DNA of 58,180 bases from DAOTWA01 sp034435955. Its GTDB lineage: Bacteria; Chloroflexota; Anaerolineae; Anaerolineales; Anaerolineaceae. The stretch covers positions 1 through 58,180 of the forward strand of contig DAOTWA010000028.1 in NCBI GenBank assembly GCA_034435955.1, read 5' to 3'. Below the pieces are notes generated by a model. That model did no database searches, was not told the origin of the DNA, and worked only from the letters and a program-made list of their open reading frames with translations. Position numbers and translations under genes: made by a program. The number at the start of each line of letters is the position of its first letter. The stretch's first letter is position 1. Of this stretch, positions 7,781-15,128 are shown one piece after another.

Positions 7781-8776
7781 TCATCCTGGTGAATTGGCGG
7801 GACCCAACGAATTTTCTGGCGCCCGACTGCCCTCAAAGATTCTCAGCAGCACCACCCCGCCCAGGATCAGCGCGCTGCCCCCGATCTGGACCAAAGTCAG
7901 GCGCTCGCCAAACAGGAAAAAGGCCATCACGGTGGTGAAGGCCGGTTCCAGGGTCACGATCAGGTTGGCTACACTGGAGGGCAGGTAGGTCAGGCTGACG
8001 TTGTACAGGCCAAAACCGGCCACCGTAGGGCCGGCCGCCAGCAGGATCAAGACCGCCCAGCCGCCGAGCGCGCTCCCCAGCCAGAGCAGGTCGGTGGGAT
8101 GCGCCGCCGCGCCGGGCAATGGCCCGCCGGGCAACAGGTTGGCGAGCAGCAGAAAGCCGGCCGCGAAGGCGAAGGTATATAGCTCGGTCGTCCAGGGATT
8201 CAGCCCGCGCTGCGAGGCTGAGCGTCCCATCAGGCTGTAAATGGCGTAAAACAGGCCGGAGGAAACGCCGGTCAGGATGCCGACCAGGTTTGTACTCCAG
8301 GCGGCCGGGTCGAGCGCGTCGGCCACCAGGGCGCAGCCGGTCATGCTGGCTGCCACCGCGAGCAGCTTGGACCAATCCAGGCGCTCCTTGAGCAGCCAGC
8401 GCCCCAGTAAGGCGGTGAAGGCAGCCGAGCTGTAGACCAGCACCGTGGCGACGGCCGCCCCGTTCAGCGCCACTGAAAGCGTCCAGGCTGAGTTGAAGGC
8501 CGCCAGCAGCAGCCCGTAAGCCAGCAGATAAGGCAGGTGCCGCCGCCCGGCGTAAAGCAGTCCGGGACGCAGCAACCTGAGAACAACCAGCAGCGTCAGC
8601 ATGACAAAGCCATCCCGCCAGAAAGCCAGCACCAGCGCCGGCAGGTGGTAGCTGGACGTCAGGTAGCGGATGAAGATGGCCGTGGTGGACAGGATCGCGG
8701 CGGCGGCCACCGCGATCGGGTAGCCGCGGGCGGCGCTGGTGCGCACAGTCGCGGGTGCGCGAACAACCTCAGTCAT
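7781..8776 (-). CDS. EamA/DMT-family transporter
   Basis: A 331-residue integral membrane protein with about ten hydrophobic helices in two similar halves, the layout of the drug/metabolite transporter (EamA) family. Each half ends with the typical helix set: ATVLVYSSAAFTALLGRWLLKERL in the first and SSVANLIVTLEPAFTTVMAFFLFGERL in the second. The family moves amino acids, nucleobases or other small metabolites across the inner membrane; the substrate is not predictable here. It stands alone, divergent from the M48 protease. A GGTGAAAGGAA lies a little far (about 13 bases) from the ATG at 8776, so the start is moderately certain. Confidence 0.85.
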   Translation of the reverse strand: MTEVVRAPATVRTSAARGYPIAVAAAAILSTTAIFIRYLTSSYHLPALVLAFWRDGFVMLTLLVVLRLLRPGLLYAGRRHLPYLLAYGLLLAAFNSAWTLSVALNGAAVATVLVYSSAAFTALLGRWLLKERLDWSKLLAVAASMTGCALVADALDPAAWSTNLVGILTGVSSGLFYAIYSLMGRSASQRGLNPWTTELYTFAFAAGFLLLANLLPGGPLPGAAAHPTDLLWLGSALGGWAVLILLAAGPTVAGFGLYNVSLTYLPSSVANLIVTLEPAFTTVMAFFLFGERLTLVQIGGSALILGGVVLLRIFEGSRAPENSLGPANSPG

Positions 8777-9019
8777 GGATGGTCAAGGTTCCTTTCACCC
8801 TGCGGGGATAATCGTAAACCCATTGTAGGGGTGATCTTGCGGCGTGCATAGGGTCACATCCGGTAAAGAATGAAGGATACAGTTGTCCGCGCAGCCTGAA
8901 AATCCCCGGTATCTTCGCAAGGCACGATCATGGCGTTCTCTGGGAAGTGAATGTCTGTGTGCCCCGACCAATAGCCCCCGCGTCTCGACCTTCATGGCGG
9001 TAAATTCTCCCCTTTCTGG
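8777..9019. other. Divergent promoter region of the EamA and M48 genes
   Basis: No gene is supported. A TACAAT-like box for the EamA side lies near 8822-8827, and the M48 -10 box follows at 9020. Confidence 0.3.
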
Positions 9020-9025
9020 TAGAAT
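9020..9025 (+). promoter_or_regulatory. Extended -10 box (TGG TAGAAT) six bases before the M48 start (leaderless)
   Basis: TGGTAGAAT carries the extended -10 TGn element and is followed by TATCCT and the ATG. No Shine-Dalgarno is present. No good -35 is visible, which fits an extended -10 promoter. Confidence 0.5.
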
Positions 9026-9031
9026 TATCCT

Positions 9032-10204
9032 ATGACCCTACCTACCCTCGATCCCGAGCGCCAGCGCCAGGCCAAGGCGTACGCCCGCCTGCAGCGCCGC
9101 TGGGGGATCGCTTCGCTGGCCTTGAGCGGCGCCTACGCGCTGCTCTGGCTGGTCACCGGCGCGGCGCCCGCCCTGCGCTCCGCCCTGGAGCGGACCAGCC
9201 CGCATTTCTGGCTGCAGGTGGCGCTCTTCGGCGCAGCCTTCGCCGGGCTGTATGCCCTGCTCAGCCTGCCGCTGGATTTTTATACTAGTTTCACTTTGCC
9301 GCACCGCTTCGGCCTCTCCACCCAGACGCTGCGCGGCTGGATCGTCGACCAGCTCAAAGGGGCACTGATCGGCGCACCGCTTGGCCTGGCCTTCCTGGAG
9401 CTGATCTACCTGCTGCTGCGCACGTATCCGGCCACATGGTGGCTGATTGCGGCGGCTGTTTTGCTCGTATTTAACGTGCTGCTCTCCAATCTGGCTCCGG
9501 TGCTGATCATGCCGTTGTTCAATAAGTTCACCCCGCTGGGCGAGGAACGCGCCGACCTGGTCGAGCGGTTAATGCGCCTGGCCGAGCGCGCCGGCGCGCG
9601 CGTGCGCGGCGTCTACCAGATGGACATGAGCCGCCGCACGCGGGCGGCCAACGCCGCCCTGACCGGCCTGGGCAACACACGGCGCATCATCCTGGGCGAT
9701 ACGCTGCTCAAAGAGTTCAGCGATGACGAGATCGAGACCGTCCTGGCGCATGAGCTCGGCCACCATGTACACCGCGACATTCCGCTGCTGATCCTGGCCA
9801 ACTCCGCGTTGACACTGCTCGGGCTTTGGCTGGCCTCGCTCGGATTGGTTTGGGGCGCGGGTCTGGCCGGCCTGCGCGGCCCGGCGGACCCGGCTTCCCT
9901 GCCCGTTCTGCTGCTGGTATTCGGTCTATACGGGTTGGTGACCACCCCCCTGGGCAACGCCTTCTCGCGCTGGCGCGAATCGCTGGCTGACGAGTACGCC
10001 CTGCAGGCCACCGGCAAGGCAGAGGCCTTCGCCGCCGCCCTCACCCGCCTGGCCAACCAGAACCTGGCCGAGGCCGAACCCGAGCGCTGGGTGGAGATTA
10101 TCTATTCCTCGCACCCGGCTCTGGGAAGGCGCATCGCGCGGGCGAAGGAAGCGGCAGCCCGGTCGCAGCAGCCGCAGAAGGAACCCCCATACGCGGTGAC
10201 GTGA
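9032..10204 (+). CDS. M48 family zinc metalloprotease (Ste24/CAAX protease type)
   Basis: A 390-residue membrane protease of the Ste24 type. Several transmembrane helices precede the zinc site HELGHHVHRD (about residue 245), and the third ligand region RWRESLADEYAL follows at about 320. Upstream family landmarks are SLPLDFYTSFTLPHRFGLSTQTLRGW and NLAPVLIMPLFNKFTPL. In eukaryotes Ste24 cleaves prenylated proteins; bacterial members are thought to take part in membrane protein quality control. The gene stands alone, ends with Gln/Lys-rich residues, and is probably translated from a leaderless mRNA. Confidence 0.9.
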   Translation: MTLPTLDPERQRQAKAYARLQRRWGIASLALSGAYALLWLVTGAAPALRSALERTSPHFWLQVALFGAAFAGLYALLSLPLDFYTSFTLPHRFGLSTQTLRGWIVDQLKGALIGAPLGLAFLELIYLLLRTYPATWWLIAAAVLLVFNVLLSNLAPVLIMPLFNKFTPLGEERADLVERLMRLAERAGARVRGVYQMDMSRRTRAANAALTGLGNTRRIILGDTLLKEFSDDEIETVLAHELGHHVHRDIPLLILANSALTLLGLWLASLGLVWGAGLAGLRGPADPASLPVLLLVFGLYGLVTTPLGNAFSRWRESLADEYALQATGKAEAFAAALTRLANQNLAEAEPERWVEIIYSSHPALGRRIARAKEAAARSQQPQKEPPYAVT

Positions 10205-10361
10205 GAGGTGGAGGACTGTCTACAAAGAGGGCGGAGAAGGACCGTCTATGAATGGAACACGGATGCACGAATGAGCCTGGCCCACGGCAAAGGCGGAGTT
10301 TACCCGGGGTGGGGGGTGAGGTTGTCAGGCCAAAGAATCAAGATAATTGGGAATCATACAA

Positions 10362-10386
10362 GGGGCGGGCCGCATCAACCCGCCCC
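10362..10386. terminator. Hairpin between convergent M48 and CBS genes
   Basis: GGGGCGGG and CCCGCCCC form a perfect 8-bp stem with a 9-base loop. On the minus strand it is followed by TTGTATGATT, on the plus strand by ATGGTTTCTG. It lies between two convergent genes and may serve both. Confidence 0.5.
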
Positions 10387-10436
10387 CATGGTTTCTGATA
10401 AAACCGGGGTTTCAGCAATTCGGACCGGCGCGCGGC

Positions 10437-10880
10437 CTACAGGCTATACTCTCGTCCCAGGATGTAGTTCTCCAGGCTGCGGATGGTCGTGTCTTTGTAG
10501 GACAGCACCTCTTTCACCACGTCGCCGATGGAGATGAGCCCGATCACATGGTCGTCCACCAAAACCGGCAGGTGGCGGATGTGTTTCTCCGTCATCAGCG
10601 CCATGCATTCCTCCATGGTCTGCTCGGGGCGGACGAAATAGACCAACCGGGTCATCAACTTGCTGATGGGGGTTTCGAGCGAGATTTCACGATTTTTGAC
10701 CGCTTCACGAGCGAAATCACGTTCGGAGAAGATGCCGGCTACCCTGGTGCCCTCCATTACAACCACCACGCCGATGTCTTTTTCGGCCATCAACTCCAAC
10801 GTGTCGCGCAGACTGGTATGCGGGGTTACCGTCCACACCTGTCCCCCTTTTTGCAGGAGCAGTTGCCCGGCAGTGGTCAT
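10437..10880 (-). CDS. Tandem CBS-domain protein
   Basis: A 147-residue cytoplasmic protein made of two CBS domains, which usually form a cleft for adenosine nucleotides (AMP, ATP, sometimes NADH or SAM). Landmarks are LRDTLELMAEKDIGVVVVM, VAGIFSERDFARE, then MEECMALMTEKHIRHLPVL and VIGLISIGDVVKEVL. It matches the stand-alone CBS proteins with a short C-terminal tail (LENYILGREYSL). The ATG at 10880 has GGAGAG 7 bases upstream. Its promoter region is exceptional: a good promoter, a stem-loop at the 5' end of the mRNA, and two CRP-type sites upstream. I infer that its synthesis answers a physiological signal through a CRP/FNR family regulator. Confidence 0.9.
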   Translation of the reverse strand: MTTAGQLLLQKGGQVWTVTPHTSLRDTLELMAEKDIGVVVVMEGTRVAGIFSERDFAREAVKNREISLETPISKLMTRLVYFVRPEQTMEECMALMTEKHIRHLPVLVDDHVIGLISIGDVVKEVLSYKDTTIRSLENYILGREYSL

Positions 10881-10955
10881 CGGATTCTCTCCTCTCTAGA
10901 TGAGACCATATGGGAGCATTAGAAGGTTATAAACCAGCATGCCGTAAACTACTTT

Positions 10956-10986
10956 GACGATCTCGATCATCGAAATCGTCTTTTTT
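10956..10986. other. Stem-loop at the predicted mRNA 5' end of the CBS gene; terminator-like on the plus strand
   Basis: GACGAT-c-TCGA-TCA-TCGA-a-ATCGTC folds into one long stem (10 pairs, one C/A internal mismatch). On the plus strand six T residues follow, as in an intrinsic terminator. On the minus strand the predicted start site (about 10980) is the first base of the stem, so the CBS mRNA would start with this hairpin. Confidence 0.55.
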
Positions 10987-11015
10987 ATCTTATCGCCTGG
11001 CCAGGGGGGTATCAA
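10987..11015 (-). promoter_or_regulatory. Sigma-70 type promoter of the CBS gene
   Basis: Minus strand TTGATA (11010-11015), spacer of 17, TAAGAT (10987-10992). The start would be near 10980, giving a leader of 100 nt. Confidence 0.6.
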
Positions 11016-11036
11016 GTGAAAAGCGGTCGCCAATCA

Positions 11037-11052
11037 TGTGACAAATGTCACA
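11037..11052 (-). promoter_or_regulatory. CRP/FNR-family operator, proximal
   Basis: TGTGACAAATGTCACA fits TGTGA-N6-TCACA exactly and is a longer inverted repeat (TGTGACA...TGTCACA). Its centre lies about 64 bases upstream of the predicted CBS start site, close to the class I activator position. Confidence 0.65.
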
Positions 11053-11068
11053 TCATGTCATATCATAA

Positions 11069-11084
11069 TGTGACAAATATCACA
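11069..11084 (-). promoter_or_regulatory. CRP/FNR-family operator, distal
   Basis: TGTGACAAATATCACA fits TGTGA-N6-TCACA exactly. It is centred 32 bp (three helical turns) from the proximal copy, so two dimers would sit on one face of the DNA. Confidence 0.65.
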
Positions 11085-11107
11085 ATCCATCCATGGCAGT
11101 CCGGCAT

Positions 11108-11425
11108 TCAGATCGACATGGCGGCGCGCACCTCATAGTGCTGCGAACGTTCATCAAAGCGATGGAGAACCTGGCGCGCCTTTGGCGGCACGACCGCCGT
11201 CTCGTAGTCTTCGCCGGCGAAGATTCTCACCGCATCCAGATCATCGAACCACATGATGGTAACAAACTCGACCTCGCGGCCGACGTCGCGGCGAAAAAGC
11301 TGAATACCGCGATAGCCGGGGATGTTGCGGTCGCGGATGCCGACGAAAATCTCGCTTTTGAGCAAAGCTTCATAGGCATCCGCATTAGCCGGGGTGGTCC
11401 ATCCGTGCCAGATTCTACCGATCAT
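11108..11425 (-). CDS. Antibiotic-biosynthesis-monooxygenase-like (dimeric alpha-beta barrel) protein
   Basis: A 105-residue protein whose sequence IGRIWHGWTTPANADAYEALLKSEIF ... GYRGIQLFRRDVGREVEFVTIMWFDDLDAVRIFAGEDYETAVVPPKARQVL follows the ABM/dimeric ferredoxin-like barrel pattern. Such proteins are small oxygenases, haem-degrading enzymes or have unknown roles. I chose the ATG at 11425 because AAGGAGAC lies 8 bases upstream and the family begins here; the frame to 11542 overlaps the promoter. Conserved haem-ligand residues cannot be assigned. The promoter is a full TTGACA/TACAAT pair bracketed by an inverted repeat, so it is probably tightly regulated. Confidence 0.7.
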   Translation of the reverse strand: MIGRIWHGWTTPANADAYEALLKSEIFVGIRDRNIPGYRGIQLFRRDVGREVEFVTIMWFDDLDAVRIFAGEDYETAVVPPKARQVLHRFDERSQHYEVRAAMSI

Positions 11426-11471
11426 CTTTCTGTCTCCTTCCTTGAAATCGTGAAAATGAACCTCTTTGCCC

Positions 11472-11500
11472 ATTGTAATCGAGCAATTATAACCTGTCAA
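11472..11500 (-). promoter_or_regulatory. Consensus promoter of the ABM-like gene
   Basis: Minus strand TTGACA (11495-11500), spacer of 17, TACAAT (11472-11477). The start is expected near 11465, leaving a 40-nt leader with a good ribosome binding site. Confidence 0.7.
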
Positions 11501-11520
11501 TTCGTCGAAGAAGGTTATAA
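11487..11520. promoter_or_regulatory. Inverted repeat bracketing the -35 box
   Basis: TTATAACC (11487-11494) and GGTTATAA (11513-11520) are perfect 8-bp arms separated by 18 bases, with the -35 hexamer between them. A near copy GGTTATCA follows at 11528-11535. The 13-mer AGAAGGTTATAAA (11509-11521) recurs exactly at 10921-10933, in the CBS leader. Confidence 0.5.
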
Positions 11521-11571
11521 ATCCGCGGGTTATCAGGTGCATTCAACCGTTTCCGGCCAGGTTGAATCGTG

Positions 11572-11577
11572 TATACT
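11572..11577 (+). promoter_or_regulatory. TATACT -10 box six bases before the lipoprotein start (leaderless)
   Basis: TATACT, then ACCCAT, then ATG at 11584. No Shine-Dalgarno is present. The -35 is not obvious. Confidence 0.45.
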
Positions 11578-11583
11578 ACCCAT

Positions 11584-12066
11584 ATGATATCGAATAAGAC
11601 CAAATTCGCTCTGGGGATGCTGCTCCTCCTTTTGCTGGCTGGCTGCGCCGGCGGAGAACCGCCTGCGGAGACGGGCGTGGCGCTCACGGCGCCCCCGGCT
11701 ATCCGGAGCACCCCCACGGCCTCGGAGAGCGCCGCTCTCACGCCGGTCGGCTCGAGTGCAGACGGAGGCAGCGGCATCCGCGGCCAGGTGAGCATCGGCC
11801 CGACCTGCCCTGTGCAGACGGAGGAGGATACCTGTGCGGATAAGCCTTACCAGGCCAGCTTCCTCGTTCTGGACGCCGCGATGCAAACCGTCGCTGCGTT
11901 CAAGACGGACGCGCAGGGTCGCTTCAGCCTGGCGCTGCCTCCCGGCACGTACACGCTGCGCGCGGAGCACGGTAGCCGCTATCCCCTGGCTGCCGACCAG
12001 ACCGTGGTGGTCCATCCGGGAGAGTACACCCGCCTGGATATCCGCTTTGATAGCGGCATGCGGTAA
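11584..12066 (+). CDS. Small lipoprotein with carboxypeptidase-regulatory-like domain (paralogue of 4444-4851)
   Basis: A 160-residue lipoprotein with lipobox LLLAGC, a Thr/Ser/Pro-rich spacer and a C-terminal beta domain: GIRGQVSIGPTCPV, two Cys residues nearby (CPVQTEEDTC, possible disulfide), FKTDAQGRFSLALPPGTYTLRAEHG and TRLDIRFDSGMR. It is the same layout as the lipoprotein at 4444. I chose the ATG at 11584 over one 15 bases earlier because the -10 box TATACT would lie inside the longer reading. Its function is unknown. The Cys pair is absent from the paralogue. Confidence 0.8.
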   Translation: MISNKTKFALGMLLLLLLAGCAGGEPPAETGVALTAPPAIRSTPTASESAALTPVGSSADGGSGIRGQVSIGPTCPVQTEEDTCADKPYQASFLVLDAAMQTVAAFKTDAQGRFSLALPPGTYTLRAEHGSRYPLAADQTVVVHPGEYTRLDIRFDSGMR

Positions 12067-12280
12067 TCCGGGCTGGGCAGTTGTAAATAATCTGTAAGGT
12101 CAAACCGACCTACACTGTGCTACATTAACTTCGTGCGGAAAATCCACGACTGGGAAATTATCGCCGCCGGCCAGAGTAACCTGCATCCCACCCGCATCCA
12201 TCGTCCCGCTATCGAGCTCAAGACAGACCGGCTTTCCGCATGAAAGCATCCTGAAAACCGCTTCTATCCATACCCATTTT

Positions 12281-12317
12281 AGAGCGAGACTCCGGGGATG
12301 CCCCGGAGCCTCGCTCT
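12281..12317. terminator. Long hairpin between convergent genes
   Basis: Two stacked 8-bp stems (AGAGCGAG/CTCGCTCT and CTCCGGGG/CCCCGGAG) separated by an A/C mismatch, with a 3-base loop. It lies between the lipoprotein (plus) and HD-GYP (minus) genes. T-runs are short on both sides, so efficiency is uncertain. The rest of 12067-12280 shows no gene. Confidence 0.55.
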
Positions 12318-12336
12318 ATTACGGTCTATGGCCGGG

Positions 12337-14700
12337 TTAAGGGGTAGGACCCAGAATGGACAGGAAGACCTTCACCAGATCAGGGTCGAACCTGACCCCG
12401 CTCTGCTCCTGGATGTATTGGATCACCCGTTCGCGCTCCCAGGCCGCGCGGTAAGGCCGGTCTGAGGCCAAGGCATCGTATACGTCCACAATGGTGAACA
12501 GGCGCGCCGCCATGGGTATCTGCGTTCCCTTCAGGCCGCGCGGGTAGCCGCTGCCGTTCCATTGCTCATGGTGGCAATAAGGGATGTCCAGCGCGGGGCG
12601 CAGAAACTCGATGGGATAGAGCAGGTCGTAAGCATAATCGGGGTGTTTGCGGATAATGGCCCACTCATCGTCGGTGAGCGGGCCGGGTTTGAGCAGGATC
12701 GAATCAGGGATGCCCATCTTGCCGATGTCGTGCAGCAGGGCGCCCCAGCGCAGGTAGAGCAGGTCGGCGTCGCGCATGCCGACTACGCCGCCCAACCGCA
12801 GGGTCATCTCGGTCACCCGCTGGGTGTGGCCTTCCGTCTCCCGATCGCGTAAATCCAGGGCGCGGGACCAGCCTTCGATGGTGCTGTCGTAAGCCAGCGA
12901 AAGATTGATATTCGAGCGCTGCAAATTCTCGAATAATTCGGCGTTGTCAATCGCGATGGCAGCCTGTCCGGCCATGGTCTCCAGAAAATCCAGCCAATCC
13001 GGATTTGGGTAGAAAATCGAGCGGTTGTAGACTTCCAGCACGCCTTTGACCTGGCCTTTCGCCACCAGCGGTACGGCGAAATAGGCCACAAAGCCTTCTC
13101 CCAGGCTGAGGGTGCGGGTAGTATATTCACGGTCTTCGAGCAAATTGGGGATGCTCACGATGCGCCGCTCCAGCATGGCGCGGTAAGCGTACCCTTTACC
13201 AGGCAGGCGTGTGCTGCGCTCGGGAGGCCTGTGGAAGCCGTGGGAGGCGGCGAATTCCAGCGAGCGCGTGGTGGGGTTGACCAAGAACACGTCGGCCGCG
13301 TCCATCGAGAGCTGTGCGGTGACCTCGTCCACAAGGACGCTCAGGGTGACGCGCAGGTCCAGCGAGCTGGTGATCGCCTTGTCTATTTCGCGCAGCGAGG
13401 TCAGTCGCTGCAGGTGGCGGGCGGTTTCCTCGTGCAGGGTGGCCCGGTAGATGGCGTTGGCCGCCATTTCGCCGATAGCCTTGAGAATCTGGAGGTCATC
13501 CGCGGCCAACGGCCGCTCGGAGCCGACCCATAAGACGCCCAGATTTTCCCCCTGAGCCGCGAGCGGCAATCCGGTGAGAGCCAGGTTGTTTGTTGGAGTC
13601 GTCTCGCCAAAAAGCCTTGCGCTGCGATCGCCTGGCTTGGGCTGATACAGACCGGCGGCAGATATCGCCTGGCGCGTCAGTCCGGCGCCGCGCGGCAGGC
13701 GCAGGCCAAGACGCTGGCTCCAGCATCCGCTGGCCGATTCGACCATCGAAGCGCCGGTGGCCGGGTCGTAGACGATGAAGGCGGCAGCCTGGGCGCCAAG
13801 GATTCGCTGCACCTGTTCCAGCAGCGCCGGCAGGATGTCGGCGCGTGTGCGCGTCTCGCGGAGCGCATCCGAGACGGCCACGATCGCTTCTCGCTCGCGC
13901 TCGCGCTGTTTGTTTTCGGTGATGTCTTCGTGGCTGACCACCGCGCCACCCGTTGCGCCGGCCAGGGGCGTGACCACCATGTTGTACCAGGTCAAGCCGG
14001 CGGGGGTCGGGCAGGAATATTCCAGGGAAAAAACTTGCCGCTCGCCGGCCAGAACCGCCTGGATGCCTTCCAGTGCCTGGCGGGCGGTCTGATCGCCCTG
14101 CTGGGCTGACCGTTGGCAAACCCCCAGATAATTTACGCCCATGCCGGTATAGGCCAGGTCGGGATCGCCGCCCTGACGGGCGCCGCGTTCCCAGGCTTCG
14201 TTGACGGTAATGATCACACCCTCGGGATTGATCACCGCGATGCGAGCCACCAGCGAGCTTAGCACCGCCCGATTGAGGGCTTCGCTCAGGCTGAGGGCTC
14301 TCTCCGCCTCGATCTTCTCCTGGCGCAGGCGCTTTTGTTCCAGGGCCTGGCCGATGGCCGCGCCCAGGCGCGCCAGGCGGTCCTTGATGAGATAGTCGAC
14401 CGCGCCTTCGCGCATGCACTGGACGGCCGCCTCCTCGCTGATTGTCCCGGATACGATGATCACCGGCGCGTTGATCTTGCGCTCGTTGAGGACGCGCAGG
14501 GCCTGGAGGGCATCGAATTGGGGCAGGGTGTAATCGGCCAGAATGACGTCCACATCCCCTTCAAGGGCCGCCACAAAGCTCTCAAGGTCCTCCACCCGTT
14601 TGGCTTGAGGAGCGAAGCCGCCGCGCCGCATTTCGTGCACGATCAGCTCGGCGTCGGATTGGCGATCTTCCAGGATCAAGACGCGGATGGGTATGGCCAC
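12337..14700 (-). CDS. Response regulator with PAS, two GAF domains and HD-GYP output
   Basis: A 787-residue signalling protein. In order: REC domain (1-120, phospho-acceptor in ILADYTLPQFD about 52), PAS (about 140-270), GAF (about 275-425), GAF (about 437-590) and an HD-GYP domain (about 605-780) with HDIGKMGIP and HHEQWNGSGYPRGLKG. HD-GYP domains hydrolyse cyclic di-GMP to pGpG or GMP; the metal-binding HD and the GYP motif are both present, so activity is likely. The start is the GTG at 14700: AGGAGG lies 4 bases upstream and REC begins at once. It is the last gene of a three-gene operon with the kinase and a single-domain regulator, so phosphorylation by that kinase is the natural inference. 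Confidence 0.92.
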   Translation of the reverse strand: MAIPIRVLILEDRQSDAELIVHEMRRGGFAPQAKRVEDLESFVAALEGDVDVILADYTLPQFDALQALRVLNERKINAPVIIVSGTISEEAAVQCMREGAVDYLIKDRLARLGAAIGQALEQKRLRQEKIEAERALSLSEALNRAVLSSLVARIAVINPEGVIITVNEAWERGARQGGDPDLAYTGMGVNYLGVCQRSAQQGDQTARQALEGIQAVLAGERQVFSLEYSCPTPAGLTWYNMVVTPLAGATGGAVVSHEDITENKQREREREAIVAVSDALRETRTRADILPALLEQVQRILGAQAAAFIVYDPATGASMVESASGCWSQRLGLRLPRGAGLTRQAISAAGLYQPKPGDRSARLFGETTPTNNLALTGLPLAAQGENLGVLWVGSERPLAADDLQILKAIGEMAANAIYRATLHEETARHLQRLTSLREIDKAITSSLDLRVTLSVLVDEVTAQLSMDAADVFLVNPTTRSLEFAASHGFHRPPERSTRLPGKGYAYRAMLERRIVSIPNLLEDREYTTRTLSLGEGFVAYFAVPLVAKGQVKGVLEVYNRSIFYPNPDWLDFLETMAGQAAIAIDNAELFENLQRSNINLSLAYDSTIEGWSRALDLRDRETEGHTQRVTEMTLRLGGVVGMRDADLLYLRWGALLHDIGKMGIPDSILLKPGPLTDDEWAIIRKHPDYAYDLLYPIEFLRPALDIPYCHHEQWNGSGYPRGLKGTQIPMAARLFTIVDVYDALASDRPYRAAWERERVIQYIQEQSGVRFDPDLVKVFLSILGPTP

Positions 14701-14708
14701 ATTGCCTC

Positions 14709-15128
14709 CTATGCCTCGGGTGGATGGTTCAAGGACAGCCAGTATGAGACAATGTACTGCACCGCCTGGGTGAACCGTTCGTAATCCACCGGCTTCACGA
14801 TGTAGGAGTTCGCCCCCAGCCGGTAACAATCGCGTACATCCTTTGGCTGGTTAGAAGAGGTGAAGATGACCACCGGCAGGGAGCACAGGTCCGGGTCGGT
14901 CTTCATCCGGCGCAGGACCTCCAGGCCGTCCACCTTGGGCAGCTTGAGGTCCAGCAAAATCAGGTGGGGTGGGCGCCCGCCGGTTTTCAAGAAGTCGAGC
15001 GCCTCGGCGCCGTCGCGGGCCAGGTGGATGCGTTCAGCGGCGGCGAATTTCTTCAGCACGCGCATGGATAGGGCCGCGTCGGTCGGATTGTCTTCAACCA
15101 GTAAAATGTCGACCAGGTTATCGTTCAC
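14709..15128 (-). CDS. Single-domain response regulator (Rcp1-like)
   Basis: A 139-residue REC-only protein: VDILLVEDNPTDAALSMRVLKKF, the acceptor Asp in HLILLDLKLPKVDGLEVL, VIFTSSNQP with the switch Thr/Ser, and the conserved Lys in SYIVKPVDYE. The EDNxTDA start and the LPKxDG loop are typical of the regulators paired with phytochrome-type kinases. The start is a GTG at 15128 that overlaps the kinase stop by 11 bases, so translation is coupled. With no output domain it probably acts as a phosphate shuttle between the kinase and the HD-GYP regulator 8 bases downstream. Confidence 0.92.
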   Translation of the reverse strand: MNDNLVDILLVEDNPTDAALSMRVLKKFAAAERIHLARDGAEALDFLKTGGRPPHLILLDLKLPKVDGLEVLRRMKTDPDLCSLPVVIFTSSNQPKDVRDCYRLGANSYIVKPVDYERFTQAVQYIVSYWLSLNHPPEA

